Shown: piece after piece, positions 14,142 through 22,594 of the stretch
Layout: each line of letters opens with the position of its first letter
How positions within the stretch are numbered: the stretch's first letter is position 1
Source of the DNA: Planctomycetes bacterium HGW-Planctomycetes-1
GTDB taxonomy: Bacteria > Planctomycetota > Phycisphaerae > Sedimentisphaerales > UBA12454
DNA: 32,036 nucleotides
Assembly: GCA_002839495.1 (NCBI GenBank)
Contig: PGYD01000012.1
Span: 1-32,036 of the forward strand
Direction of reading: 5' to 3'
Notes under the pieces: model-generated
The model's input: only the letters and a program-made list of their open reading frames with translations
Databases searched by the model: none
What the model was told of the DNA's origin: nothing
Position numbers and translations under genes: made by a program

Positions 14142-15767
14142 TTATTGTTGAACGTCCTTTTTTATTCCACCCATAAGTTCTTTTAACTCTGGTGCCTTGA
14201 GCAGCCATAAAATAAATACAAATACCCCTGCCCCCGCAGGTACACATACCCCCAAAAGAACCAGATTATTCATATCTTTCATATACCCTTTTAAGAAATA
14301 CACAACCCCAGCCATTACGGCACAGGCAATCGCCGCCCTGACAAGGCTGGCCGCGATTTTTCGCCCGCCGATACGTCCGAGCCGTTCGTGCAATATATAA
14401 ATCAAAACTATCACATTTATCGCGAAAGTTATCGATGTCGAAAGTCCGAATGCGCCAGGTCCAATCCCCGGCACCCATACAAATGTCAGAAGCAATATCA
14501 GATTTACAACCGCCAGAATACACGAAACTTTAAGAGGTGTTTTTGTGTCCTTGCAGGCATAAAACGCCCGTGCCAAAATCTGATAACTGCAATACGCCCA
14601 CATTCCGAGCACATAAGTTTTCAATACAAACGCCGACTGCATAGCGTCATCTACAGAAAACCTGCGGCGTGCGTAAATCATCATAATCGGCTCGGCAAGT
14701 ATGAAAAGCCCGACTCCCGTTGCCAGTCCTTCCACCAGCGAAAGACGTATTGCACGATTGACGCTGTCCCGCAGGTTCGGAATATCGCCGCGGGACGCGT
14801 ATCGGCTCAAAAGCGGAAACACCGCCACGCCCAGCGAGATTGCCAGCACACCCATCGGAAACTGATAAAACGCACGGGCCGCCCCGACCCGCACAATTAC
14901 ACCCGCCGTCAGCGGACAGGGAATTATCCAGCCGAAAAGATTAAGACTGGCCGACTCTTCCGTTACGGTAAGATTCCAAGCTATGATATCCTGAAAAAAT
15001 TCTGAAAACTGCAAAAAACCAAGCCCTATCAGCATCGGCGTAATAAGTTTAAGTATCGGCCCGATTCCGGGCTCTACCGGCTTTAAACGCGGACGAAGAA
15101 AAAGCCCGACTCCTTTGAGCAGCCACAGCACCGCCGCGAGCTGCACCACGCCGGCGACAACTACACTGAACGCCACAAGAACAAGCTGATGCTGAAGATT
15201 TTCCTTAAGAAGCGGCGCCAGCCACCACGCCGCGATAATCCCGAAAATATTGAATATTATCGGCGCAAATGCCGGAAATACGAAATGTCCTCTCGCGTTA
15301 AGGGCCGCCGAACAAAGCGCAAGCAGGCAAACCGTGAACATATAGGGATACATAATTATAATTAACAGCATCAGGAATTCCCTGTCTTTCGGCCCCGGCA
15401 CAAGCGAATAAAGAAAGAATATCAGCTCTCCGATAACCAGCAGGACCGCAAGAAAAACAGCCAGCATAGCAAACGCATTAGCAAGCAGCAGACGGGCCTT
15501 TTCGAATCCGTTTTTTTCGTGCACATCGGTAAAAACCGGCACAAACGCCGAGGCAAGCGCGCCTTCGCCGAACAGACGCCTGAAAAGATTGGGAATTTTA
15601 AACGCAAGGCCGAACGCATCGTTGTAGCGGGTAGCACCGAGCGAAACGATGCCCATATCACGGAAGAAACCGAATACGCGCGAAATCAGCGTTATGCCCG
15701 CCACGACCTTAGCGGCGTTGAAAAAATGTTCGCGTTCTTTATGTTCGCTTTGAGCCTTTAAGTCCAT
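14142..15767 (-). CDS. murJ: Lipid II flippase MurJ
   Basis: Flips lipid-linked peptidoglycan precursors across the inner membrane; MOP superfamily. The 541-residue protein is hydrophobic throughout, consistent with about 14 membrane helices. The N-terminal signature is clear: VAGITLISRVFGFFRDMGIVSLGA...DAFGLAFKIPNLFRRLFGEGALASAFVPVF. The charged first 15 residues are cytoplasmic. A TATAAT box lies only 9 nt before the ATG (15767), and no Shine-Dalgarno is seen, so the message may be nearly leaderless. The gene is monocistronic, ending beside the tRNA-like fragment. Confidence 0.95.
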   Translation of the reverse strand: MDLKAQSEHKEREHFFNAAKVVAGITLISRVFGFFRDMGIVSLGATRYNDAFGLAFKIPNLFRRLFGEGALASAFVPVFTDVHEKNGFEKARLLLANAFAMLAVFLAVLLVIGELIFFLYSLVPGPKDREFLMLLIIIMYPYMFTVCLLALCSAALNARGHFVFPAFAPIIFNIFGIIAAWWLAPLLKENLQHQLVLVAFSVVVAGVVQLAAVLWLLKGVGLFLRPRLKPVEPGIGPILKLITPMLIGLGFLQFSEFFQDIIAWNLTVTEESASLNLFGWIIPCPLTAGVIVRVGAARAFYQFPMGVLAISLGVAVFPLLSRYASRGDIPNLRDSVNRAIRLSLVEGLATGVGLFILAEPIMMIYARRRFSVDDAMQSAFVLKTYVLGMWAYCSYQILARAFYACKDTKTPLKVSCILAVVNLILLLTFVWVPGIGPGAFGLSTSITFAINVIVLIYILHERLGRIGGRKIAASLVRAAIACAVMAGVVYFLKGYMKDMNNLVLLGVCVPAGAGVFVFILWLLKAPELKELMGGIKKDVQQ

Positions 15768-15776
15768 CGGAGTAGA

Positions 15777-15806
15777 ATTATAATTTCAATCCCGTATTAA
15801 CTCCAA
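15777..15806 (-). promoter_or_regulatory. Predicted promoter of murJ
   Basis: Minus strand: TTGGAG (15801-15806), 18-bp spacer, TATAAT (15777-15782). The -10 box ends 9 nt before the ATG, leaving a leader of only a few bases. The -35 matches that of hup. Confidence 0.5.
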
Positions 15807-15885
15807 ATAAAAATCCGGCGTTTTTTTATCGATTTTCAGCTCGTTTAAGCTATAATATTTGAGCGCGGGTCTTTAACAGGATAAA

Positions 15886-16022
15886 ATCCGAAATCCTAAT
15901 ACCGAAATCCGAAACAAATTCCAATCACCAAAACCTAAAAATGACCCAAACAACTGTTTTGAACATTCCGGTTTTGAATATTTGATATTATTTAGAATTT
16001 CGGATTTCGTGCTTCGCATTTT
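15886..16022. repeat. Dispersed 'CGAAATCCGAAA' palindromic repeat, copy 2
   Basis: Left part: AAATCCGAAATCC and CGAAATCCGAAAC (15886-15914). Right part: AATTTCGGATTTCGTGCTTCG (split across 15998-16018) in inverted orientation, with AACTGTTTTGAACATT between. The arms are imperfect. The element ends exactly where the homology of the following metallophosphoesterase fragment begins, so it marks the breakpoint of that truncated gene. Confidence 0.6.
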
Positions 16023-16023
16023 A

Positions 16024-16308
16024 GATATAGACCCGTTAAAATTTAAAGTGCTTCTTTCGCACAGACCCGTTTCGCTTAAAACGCTTTCACAAATGAAAAT
16101 CGACCTTGCGTTATGCGGCCACACCCACGCAGGCCAGATATTTCCGTTTAATTTCATCGTCGGCCTGTTCCATAAACCCGTATCAGGTCTGCACAAATAC
16201 GAAAACAGCCGGCTTTATGTAACGTCAGGCACGGGAACGTGGGGGCCTCGAATGAGATTAGGCTCAAGAAACGAGATAGTCTTTATACAAATCAGAAAAG
16301 ATTATTGA
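16024..16308 (+). pseudogene. C-terminal remnant of a metallophosphoesterase
   Basis: About 94 residues with the end of a calcineurin-like phosphoesterase: KVLLSHRPV, the metal-binding GHTHAGQIFP, and the C-terminal LYVTSGTGTWGPRMRLGSRNEI. The family normally starts with a GD-x-H and GNHD half of about 150-200 residues plus, in YkuE-like members, a membrane anchor; all of this is missing. Upstream lies only the palindromic repeat at 15886-16022. A start codon cannot be assigned and the fragment overlaps the 3' end of typA. It is most likely a dead gene truncated by repeat-mediated rearrangement. Confidence 0.75.
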
Positions 16309-18161
16309 CCGTTCTTACGGGCGGCTCTGCGGCGGTCTTCCTCTTTCAAAAATCTCTTGCGGATGCGAATTGAATGGGGGCAAATTTCGACAAGCTCATT
16401 AGCCTGGATATATTCCATCGCTATTTCGAGGCTCATCTTTCGTGCGGCTTTGACCCTTGCGGCCTCGTCTTTGCCGGACGCCCGCATATTGCTCATCTGT
16501 TTTACTTTCACCGGATTTACAGGTATGTCGTTGTCCTTGCAGTGTTCGCCGACTACCTGACCTTCGTAAACCGTCTCGCCTGGCTCAACAAAAAAAGTAC
16601 CTCTGTCGTACAAAGCATCAAGCGCGTAAGCCGTAACCTGTCCGGTATTTGTCGCAATCATAACGCCGTTCTTTCGCTGCGGAATCGAACCCCGCATCGG
16701 CTCGTATCTTTCGAATGAATGATGCATTATCGCCTTGCCCTGCGTGGCGTTCAGCATTCTTGCGTGAAGCCCGAACAGCCCGCGGGACGGTATCAGAAAT
16801 TCCATATGAATAAAACCGCTTGTCCCGTTTTTGGCGTCCATCTTAACAACTTCGCTGCGCCGCTCGCCTAAAAGGCTCATCGCCGCGCTTTGACAATCCA
16901 ACGGGCAGTCTATCGCAAGCAGTTCTATCGGCTCATGATGTATGCCGTCAACTACTTTCAAAATCACTTCCGGTTTGCCGACGCAGATTTCATAACTTTC
17001 ACGCCGCATATTCTCCAGAAGTATCCCAAGATGCATAAGTCCTCTGCCGGAAACGGTATATTCCTCCGGCGTCAGCCCCGGCTCGACCCGCAGCGCGACA
17101 TTATGCTGAAGCTCTTTTTCGAGTCTTTCGCCGATTTGCCTGCTGGTTACGTATTTGCCGTCCTTGCCCGCGAAAGGCCCGTCATTGACCCTGAATGTCA
17201 TCGACATCGTCGGCTCATCGACTGCGATAACCGCCAGCTTCGAGGGTTTGTCCGCGCAGGCAATAGTGTTAGCGATATCGACGGGGTCAAGGCCGGATAC
17301 CGCGCATATATCGCCTGCCAAAACTGTCGGAACCTGCTTTCGGCCAAGGCCGTCGAACAAATGTATATGCATCACCTTTTGTAAAGTATGTACATTATCG
17401 GTATCAATTACCGTAACGTTCTGGCCTTCGCTTATCCGGCCTGCGAAAACCCTGCCGACCGCGATGCGTCCGACATAATCGGAATACTCAAGACTGGTTA
17501 CGAGCATCTGCAGCGGAGCGTCTGGAATAACTTTCGGCGGAGGAACCTTATCTATAATAGTCTCGAATACCAGCTGCATATTATTGGTTTTTTTGTCGGG
17601 GTCGGTCGATGCCCAGCCCTGTCTTGCGGATGCGTAAATAACGGGAAAATCCAGAGCATCATCATCAGCTCCGAGCTGAACGAGCAAATCGAACACCTCA
17701 TTGACAACCTCGTGCGGCCTGCTGTTTTCGCGGTCTATTTTGTTGATTACCACTATCGGTTTTAACTTGTTTTCAAGGGCTTTGGTCAATACGAATCTTG
17801 TCTGCGGCATAGGCCCCTCGAAAGCATCGACCAAAAGCAATACGCCGTCGGCCATTTTCAAAACGCGTTCCACCTCGCCGCCGAAATCCGCGTGCCCGGG
17901 CGTATCGACTATATTGATTTTATATTCCTCGCCTTGCAAATTGGTATAGTTAACTGCGCAGTTTTTGCTCAGAATTGTTATACCCCGTTCACGTTCGATG
18001 GGGTTGGAATCCATAATCAGACCTTCCACCCCGCCGGCCAGCTTGTCAAGGTCTTCTGTCCGAAACATTCCGGACTGATACAATAGCCTGTCCAGCAGTG
18101 TCGTCTTGCCGTGGTCAACGTGGGCGATTATCGCTACATTACGGATATAATCTGAATACAT
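16302..18161 (-). CDS. typA: Translational GTPase TypA/BipA
   Basis: Ribosome-associated GTPase of the EF-G family that assists 50S assembly and growth under stress such as cold. GTPase motifs are complete: [16 protein letters not shown] (G1, residues 12-27), RERGITI (G2), [16 protein letters not shown] (G3), [13 protein letters not shown] (G4) and YASARQGWA (G5). The beta-barrel, two alpha/beta domains and the BipA-specific C-terminal domain follow ([30 protein letters not shown]). Length 619 is standard. The ATG is preceded by a GAG at good distance. Its stop overlaps the metallophosphoesterase remnant on the other strand by 7 bp. A promoter with an inverted repeat is predicted at 18227-18255. 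Confidence 0.97.
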   Translation of the reverse strand: MYSDYIRNVAIIAHVDHGKTTLLDRLLYQSGMFRTEDLDKLAGGVEGLIMDSNPIERERGITILSKNCAVNYTNLQGEEYKINIVDTPGHADFGGEVERVLKMADGVLLLVDAFEGPMPQTRFVLTKALENKLKPIVVINKIDRENSRPHEVVNEVFDLLVQLGADDDALDFPVIYASARQGWASTDPDKKTNNMQLVFETIIDKVPPPKVIPDAPLQMLVTSLEYSDYVGRIAVGRVFAGRISEGQNVTVIDTDNVHTLQKVMHIHLFDGLGRKQVPTVLAGDICAVSGLDPVDIANTIACADKPSKLAVIAVDEPTMSMTFRVNDGPFAGKDGKYVTSRQIGERLEKELQHNVALRVEPGLTPEEYTVSGRGLMHLGILLENMRRESYEICVGKPEVILKVVDGIHHEPIELLAIDCPLDCQSAAMSLLGERRSEVVKMDAKNGTSGFIHMEFLIPSRGLFGLHARMLNATQGKAIMHHSFERYEPMRGSIPQRKNGVMIATNTGQVTAYALDALYDRGTFFVEPGETVYEGQVVGEHCKDNDIPVNPVKVKQMSNMRASGKDEAARVKAARKMSLEIAMEYIQANELVEICPHSIRIRKRFLKEEDRRRAARKNGQ

Positions 18162-18226
18162 AAAAATCTCAAAAAAGGTTAGTTAATAATCAGGACGTGT
18201 TGTAATCCCAGTTATAGAAACAGGTT

Positions 18227-18255
18227 ACTTTACCCGACCGGCGGGTAATTGTCAA
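18227..18255 (-). promoter_or_regulatory. Promoter of typA with inverted repeat in the spacer
   Basis: Minus strand: TTGACA (18250-18255), 17-bp spacer, TAAAGT (18227-18232). A perfect 7-bp inverted repeat TTACCCG-ACCGG-CGGGTAA (18230-18248) fills the spacer and reaches into the -10. The leader to the ATG at 18161 would be about 60 nt. Confidence 0.5.
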
Positions 18256-18350
18256 TTTGTTTTTTTATCCAGGCAGTTAGGGCTAAAACAACATAATCTA
18301 TCTCGCAATCGCTTAACGGTTTGTTTTTAGCGATGCCGTGCCATTTGTGG

Positions 18351-18371
18351 ATTCCCGCTCAAGTCGGGAAT
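18351..18371. repeat. REP-like hairpin after the aminotransferase gene
   Basis: ATTCCCG (18351-18357) and CGGGAAT (18365-18371) form a stem 8 bp beyond the minus-strand stop at 18379. With its flanks (GGATT...AATGAC) it is the same family as 10272-10291, in the opposite orientation. In both places it directly follows a stop codon. Confidence 0.6.
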
Positions 18372-18378
18372 GACATTA

Positions 18379-19575
18379 TTAACCTTTTTGGATGTATTTT
18401 TTGATATTGCGAAAAGCCTGTCTGAGACGGTTTTCGTTTTCGACGAGCGCAATTCGCATAAACCCTTCGCCATTTTCGCCGAAAGCTCTGCCGGGCGAGA
18501 CAACGACATTAGCGTTTTCCACCAAATCCATCGCAAAATCAATCGTACCTTTGCCCTTTAACTGCTCATCGGGAACCCTTGCCCAGACGAACATCGAGGC
18601 GCGGGGTTTTTCGACCTGCCAGCCAACTCGGGATAAACACTCGCAAACAACGTCTCTTCGCATCGCGTATTTTTTATTCTGCTCGAGCATATCGTTTTCG
18701 CAATGGCGCATCGCAATAATAGCTGCGATTTGAGCGGCCTGGAAAATGCCGTAATCGTAATAGCCCTTAATCGTTGCGAGGGCCTCAATCATCTGCTTGT
18801 TGCCGGCTGCAAAGCCTATACGCCAGCCAGCCATATTGTAAGCCTTGCTAAGCGTGGAAAATTCGACGCCGACGTCCTTAGCGCCCTTTACGGAAAGGAA
18901 ACTCGGAGCCTTGTAGCCGTCGAAGCAGGTATCGCCGTAAGCGAAGTCGTGAATAACAGCGATATTGAATTTTCTGGCGATGTCAACGACGGTTTCGAAA
19001 TAGCTGATGTCGTCGAGTGTCATCGCGGTCGGATTGTGCGGGAAATTCAGAATCATCATTTTCGGACGCGGGAAATGTTTTTCGCAAACTTCCTTAATGA
19101 TGTTTAAAGATTCCTGCGTATTGCCGAGCGGGACAGTAACGACATTTGCGCCTGCCAGCGCGACGGCGTAAATATGAATTGGAAAAGCGGGGTCGGCGAC
19201 GATAACGGTATCGCCGGGGCCGAGCATCGCAAGACATAAATGACTGAAGCCTTCCTTGCTTCCGATACAGGCGAGAACTTCGCTGTTGGGGTCAAGCTCG
19301 ACGTTGTATTTTTTAGCGTATTTAATAGCGACCTCTTTGCGGAGGTTGAAAATTCCGCGGCTTGCGGAGTAACGCTGGTTGCGGGGGTCGCGAGCGGCTT
19401 CGCAGAGCTTGTCAACGATGACCTGCGGGGTCGGGTCGGAAGGATTTCCCATACCGAGGTCAATAATGTCGATTTGCTGCTGCCGCTTTTCGAGTTTGAG
19501 GGCGTTTAGCCTGCCAAACAGGTAAGGGGGCAGCCTTTTAATTCTTTCGGACGGTTCTATTTTGAATTCTGTCAT
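18379..19575 (-). CDS. Class I/II aminotransferase, alanine/LL-diaminopimelate-aminotransferase-like (AlaC type)
   Basis: A 398-residue fold-type I PLP enzyme. The N-terminus has PPYLFGRLNALK and IDLGMGNPSDPTP; RYSASRGIFNLRKEVA follows. The PLP lysine lies in EFSTLSKAYNMAGWRIGFAAGN, near residue 240. Cofactor contacts include the LNFPHNPTAM loop and an aspartate in HDFAYGD. The sequence is of the AlaC/YfdZ group, which includes glutamate-pyruvate transaminases and close relatives of LL-diaminopimelate aminotransferase. Substrate choice between alanine, methionine and LL-DAP synthesis cannot be settled here. It is followed on the same strand by typA, which has its own promoter. Confidence 0.88.
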   Translation of the reverse strand: MTEFKIEPSERIKRLPPYLFGRLNALKLEKRQQQIDIIDLGMGNPSDPTPQVIVDKLCEAARDPRNQRYSASRGIFNLRKEVAIKYAKKYNVELDPNSEVLACIGSKEGFSHLCLAMLGPGDTVIVADPAFPIHIYAVALAGANVVTVPLGNTQESLNIIKEVCEKHFPRPKMMILNFPHNPTAMTLDDISYFETVVDIARKFNIAVIHDFAYGDTCFDGYKAPSFLSVKGAKDVGVEFSTLSKAYNMAGWRIGFAAGNKQMIEALATIKGYYDYGIFQAAQIAAIIAMRHCENDMLEQNKKYAMRRDVVCECLSRVGWQVEKPRASMFVWARVPDEQLKGKGTIDFAMDLVENANVVVSPGRAFGENGEGFMRIALVENENRLRQAFRNIKKYIQKG

Positions 19576-19604
19576 ATATATTTCTCACAAAACCAATATA
19601 TTTA

Positions 19605-19629
19605 GCCACAAATTTCACGGATTTCAAAG
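19605..19629. repeat. CACGGATTTC degenerate intergenic repeat
   Basis: GCCACAAATTTCACGGATTTCAAAG in the 61-bp gap between lptG and the aminotransferase resembles 8618-8667 and 10304-10331. No function is visible. Confidence 0.35.
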
Positions 19630-19636
19630 GGGAAAA

Positions 19637-20743
19637 TTATGTTTTCATCGAATCGAGCTCGATAAACGCGATGGGCAGAAAGATAAAGATAGGCAGCCAT
19701 GCCCATAATTCCGGGATAATTCTGCCGGCGATGGAAATTTCAGCGGCGAGGATTTTACTGAGGAAAGTCATAATATAGCAGGCTCCGGTGAGTCCGAAGC
19801 TGATAAAGACGGCGGATTTAAGGCCTTTTGGGTCTCTGCAGACAAGAATCGGCAGTGAAATCATCAGCATAATGAAGTTTATAAGGGGGTCTGTGATGCG
19901 GAAATTTTTCTGGGCGTAGAGCTTCGCGATGTCCTTCGGATTTTGACGGGCGAGCTTCATAAGGTCGTAAGAACTGAGCAAATCCATATAAGTTGACTTT
20001 CTCCTGACGGGAATATCTTTTGGGGCCAGGTCGCTTTTACAGGATTTTACGGTCTGGTACGGTTTGTCCGACAACTGGCGGGAGACGGCCATAAACAAAC
20101 CGTTTTTGAGAACCCAGGATTCTGTGTCGTGGTCATAATGCGCGGAATCGGCCTTAATGATTCCGGTAACGTCCCAAAGGACAGGCTGATTTTCCTGTCT
20201 TGTTCTGGTTATTATCGTCGGGTTCTGGATTACGGCCTCGCCGACATTAAACTGCGGCGAGCAGAAAAGATTGCCCTGACTGTCGGAGATGAACCACATA
20301 TCGTAAGTAAGGGTTTCGTCAATGGAGTCGTGCGAACGGACGAGCTTGTCGGCCATCGGAGGGATAAAAAATTCCTGATTGACGACGTGCAGTCCGGTAA
20401 ATGCAAGAGACAAAAACAGGATAGGAGCGATGATGCGTTTGAGACTCATACCTGATGCCATAACGGCTATAAGCTCGTTGTTTTTTGTCATTTTTCCGAG
20501 CGAAAAAACGGCGGCTACAACCGTAATCATACCCGCAAAGTCTCGGAAATATAAAAGGCTGGACCTGCCGTAAAATACAGCGATATTCGCTAATACACGA
20601 AAGGTGCCGAGCTGTGCGTTTTCGGTGAACTCATCGATATTTACAAACAAGTCAATCATAATTCGCAGTCCCATAAGGACGAGAAAGGCGATAAGATAGC
20701 CTGTGAGAAAAGTTTTCGTTACATATTTATCGAGGATTTTCAT
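19637..20743 (-). CDS. lptG: LptF/LptG-family permease (LptG-like)
   Basis: Inner-membrane subunit of the Lpt ABC exporter, which extracts lipopolysaccharide for transport to the outer membrane. At 368 residues it is close to E. coli LptG. The pattern is typical: a short basic N-terminus (MKILDKYVTKTFLTGYLIAFL), three N-terminal helices with FSLGKMTKNNELIAVMASGMSLKRI, a periplasmic jellyroll, then three C-terminal helices. The ATG at 20743 is preceded by GAAGGTGCGGG, the end of inverted-repeat copy B, which separates it from lptF. Before insertion the two genes would have been separated by only about 2 nt. LptB, LptA and LptC are not in the window. Confidence 0.93.
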   Translation of the reverse strand: MKILDKYVTKTFLTGYLIAFLVLMGLRIMIDLFVNIDEFTENAQLGTFRVLANIAVFYGRSSLLYFRDFAGMITVVAAVFSLGKMTKNNELIAVMASGMSLKRIIAPILFLSLAFTGLHVVNQEFFIPPMADKLVRSHDSIDETLTYDMWFISDSQGNLFCSPQFNVGEAVIQNPTIITRTRQENQPVLWDVTGIIKADSAHYDHDTESWVLKNGLFMAVSRQLSDKPYQTVKSCKSDLAPKDIPVRRKSTYMDLLSSYDLMKLARQNPKDIAKLYAQKNFRITDPLINFIMLMISLPILVCRDPKGLKSAVFISFGLTGACYIMTFLSKILAAEISIAGRIIPELWAWLPIFIFLPIAFIELDSMKT

Positions 20744-20854
20744 CCCGCACCTTCTTTTATTCTGTTTTTAGGAGATATATCTTTATAAAAGATACTATTC
20801 TTTCTGTTTCTTGAAAGGTATATCTGAAATATTGAATATGTAGAAGGTGCGGGA
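20744..20854 (-). mobile_element. Start-codon-associated inverted-repeat element, copy B
   Basis: A 111-bp element between lptF and lptG. Terminal repeats: GAAGGTGCGGGA at 20843-20854 and CCCGCACCTTC at 20744-20754 (plus strand). On the gene strand it is flanked by ATGAA at 20859-20855 and again at 20743-20739, the latter being the lptG start. The upstream ATG (20859) lies 2 nt after the lptF stop and opens a 38-residue ORF (MNPAPSTYS...KEGAG) whose TGA overlaps the lptG ATG. The TTCTANATATTCA end is distal to the gene, as in copies A and C. Confidence 0.8.
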
Positions 20855-20861
20855 TTCATTT

Positions 20862-22457
20862 TCAGTTTCTTAATATTTTTCTGTAAAGAGAGACGGCAAC
20901 GATAGAGAGAATGAACAGGCCGAGCCACATAAAAGCTACGCCGATTTCGTCTCCGAAGCCGGAGCGCTGATTTTTAGTTATATTTTTTCCCGCCATAATA
21001 AAGATAAGCAGTGCGGCAGCGGGAATAGAGCTGAACCCAAAGGCAGTAAGCAAATGGCCGCCTCTGTATTTAATGCCGAGCTCAATACCGATGAGAATGA
21101 GAGTAATACATCCGATTCCGAAGACGAGTCTCGAATGTATTTCGGCTTTTATTTCGACGAGAGTTACGCGTATTTTTCGTTTCATTTCGGCGATGAGCGC
21201 CGAGAGTTTCTTAGAAGGGTTGTCAAGATAGAGATGTTTTTTGGCGGTGTCGATGACATCCTCGCCGAGTTTCGCGGCGACCGAATCCGGCAGGACAAGG
21301 TCTTTTGCCGTGTATCTGGGCTTCATATATTCGATGCCCCTGTCGAGCCAGACGGCATTTGGGAAAGTAAGGATTATTTTAGAACTTGGCCTGACGGCGG
21401 TTTCTGCGGAGAGCTGTATGACGAGTTTTTCTCCGCGGTAGTTTTTTGCAAGCTCGCCGGTGCTTTTAGAGTACTCGAATAAGACGACCTTGCCGACAAT
21501 TTCTATTGTGCTGTTAGCGTTGTTAAGGACGGTTTTTTCGCCGGTGAACCTTATTAGCGATTCATCGTTGTGCAATTGATAGAAGTTTGCGGTTTCTGCA
21601 CTGAGGACGTTGTTTATTTCGCCAAAGAGCATTTCGAGAGTGAGCTGCTCATAAGCGTTCCATGCGGTAAGGGCGACGGGATAATAATTAATCGGCGCGG
21701 CTTTGATGGCGTTCATCTGGTCGATTTTGCGGAATTTTACGCTGTCGGACATAGGCGATTCAAATTCACCGATAATGGAAATAGCCTTGAAGAAAGCTCC
21801 GCCGTACTCGTCGAACTGGAAAGCGTTTTTAGCGAAGACCTTGACCTCGTTGGTTTTTGCGGTATCGTCGAAGTTTATAGTCGCGGATTCAGCGGTGATG
21901 AGCCTTTTTTCTCTGGATTTATCGGCGTCAATAATAGCTACGCCGAGGAGGCCGGAATTTTTGACATCTACGGCATCGGCATAAATCCTGAACTGTCCGC
22001 CGGGCAGGCAATAGTATCCCTGTCTTTGGATATTTCGAAATAATATTTGTTTTGCATCCGCTTTGACGGCGGCTTCTGCCTTTCGGACATAAACCGGCAC
22101 GACATGAAAACTCAAAAGCAGATTTGCAATTGAGACAATAATGGCGAGAATAAGACCGGGGTAAAATAACATAGCGGGACTGATTCCGCTCGCCTTGCAG
22201 GCGTCGAACTCGTTATCGGCGGCAATTCTGCCGTACACAAGAGAAGTCGCGAAAAGGGCGGCAACGGGTAGGACGAAGGTTAAGGTAATCGGCATAAAAT
22301 AATAGAGCAAATCGAGAACCTGCTTGGGACCTACGCCGTATTCCTGAACGGGCCGAAGCAGACTTCCCAGACTCATAATGACGCCCAAAGCCATCGCCGA
22401 GAGGACGAAGACCTTGAATAACTCACGAAAAATATACCTGTGAAGAATAAATACCAT
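20862..22457 (-). CDS. lptF: LptF/LptG-family permease (LptF-like), enlarged
   Basis: Partner of LptG in the inner-membrane LPS extractor. From the ATG at 22457 (MVFILHRYIFRELFKVF) it has 531 residues; E. coli LptF has about 366. The N-terminal helices and the NEFDACKASGISPAML motif are normal, as are the last three helices (LVFGIGCITLILIGIELGI, LTAFGFSSIPAAALLIFIM, VAFMWLGLFILSIVAV). The extra length lies in the periplasmic part, about residues 115-430. The upstream in-frame start at 22544 would add 29 residues with no homology and is unlikely. It is divergent from chbG. Confidence 0.88.
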   Translation of the reverse strand: MVFILHRYIFRELFKVFVLSAMALGVIMSLGSLLRPVQEYGVGPKQVLDLLYYFMPITLTFVLPVAALFATSLVYGRIAADNEFDACKASGISPAMLFYPGLILAIIVSIANLLLSFHVVPVYVRKAEAAVKADAKQILFRNIQRQGYYCLPGGQFRIYADAVDVKNSGLLGVAIIDADKSREKRLITAESATINFDDTAKTNEVKVFAKNAFQFDEYGGAFFKAISIIGEFESPMSDSVKFRKIDQMNAIKAAPINYYPVALTAWNAYEQLTLEMLFGEINNVLSAETANFYQLHNDESLIRFTGEKTVLNNANSTIEIVGKVVLFEYSKSTGELAKNYRGEKLVIQLSAETAVRPSSKIILTFPNAVWLDRGIEYMKPRYTAKDLVLPDSVAAKLGEDVIDTAKKHLYLDNPSKKLSALIAEMKRKIRVTLVEIKAEIHSRLVFGIGCITLILIGIELGIKYRGGHLLTAFGFSSIPAAALLIFIMAGKNITKNQRSGFGDEIGVAFMWLGLFILSIVAVSLYRKILRN

Positions 22458-22564
22458 AACGATACCAATGTTATTTTCGTCAAATAAAGTGTTTTTGCAA
22501 CAAAAATAATAAAAGCCGGCCGCGAGCCGAAAGCAGACGGGCAATTTTACTCTTGTTTCTTATG

Positions 22565-22594
22565 CCCTTATGTCTTATGCTCTTATGTCTTATG
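22565..22594 (+). repeat. 15-bp tandem repeat carrying alternative ATG starts of chbG
   Basis: CCCTTATGTCTTATG (22565-22579) is followed by CTCTTATGTCTTATG (22580-22594), after a partial unit at 22556-22564. Each unit ends with an ATG in the chbG frame (22562, 22577, 22592). The period is a multiple of three, so changes in copy number would keep the frame. Confidence 0.65.

Noticed and set aside
14008-14247. Minus-strand ORF of 79 residues over the tRNA-like fragment
   Set aside because: It runs over repeat and pseudo-tRNA sequence and into murJ; such ORFs are typical artefacts.
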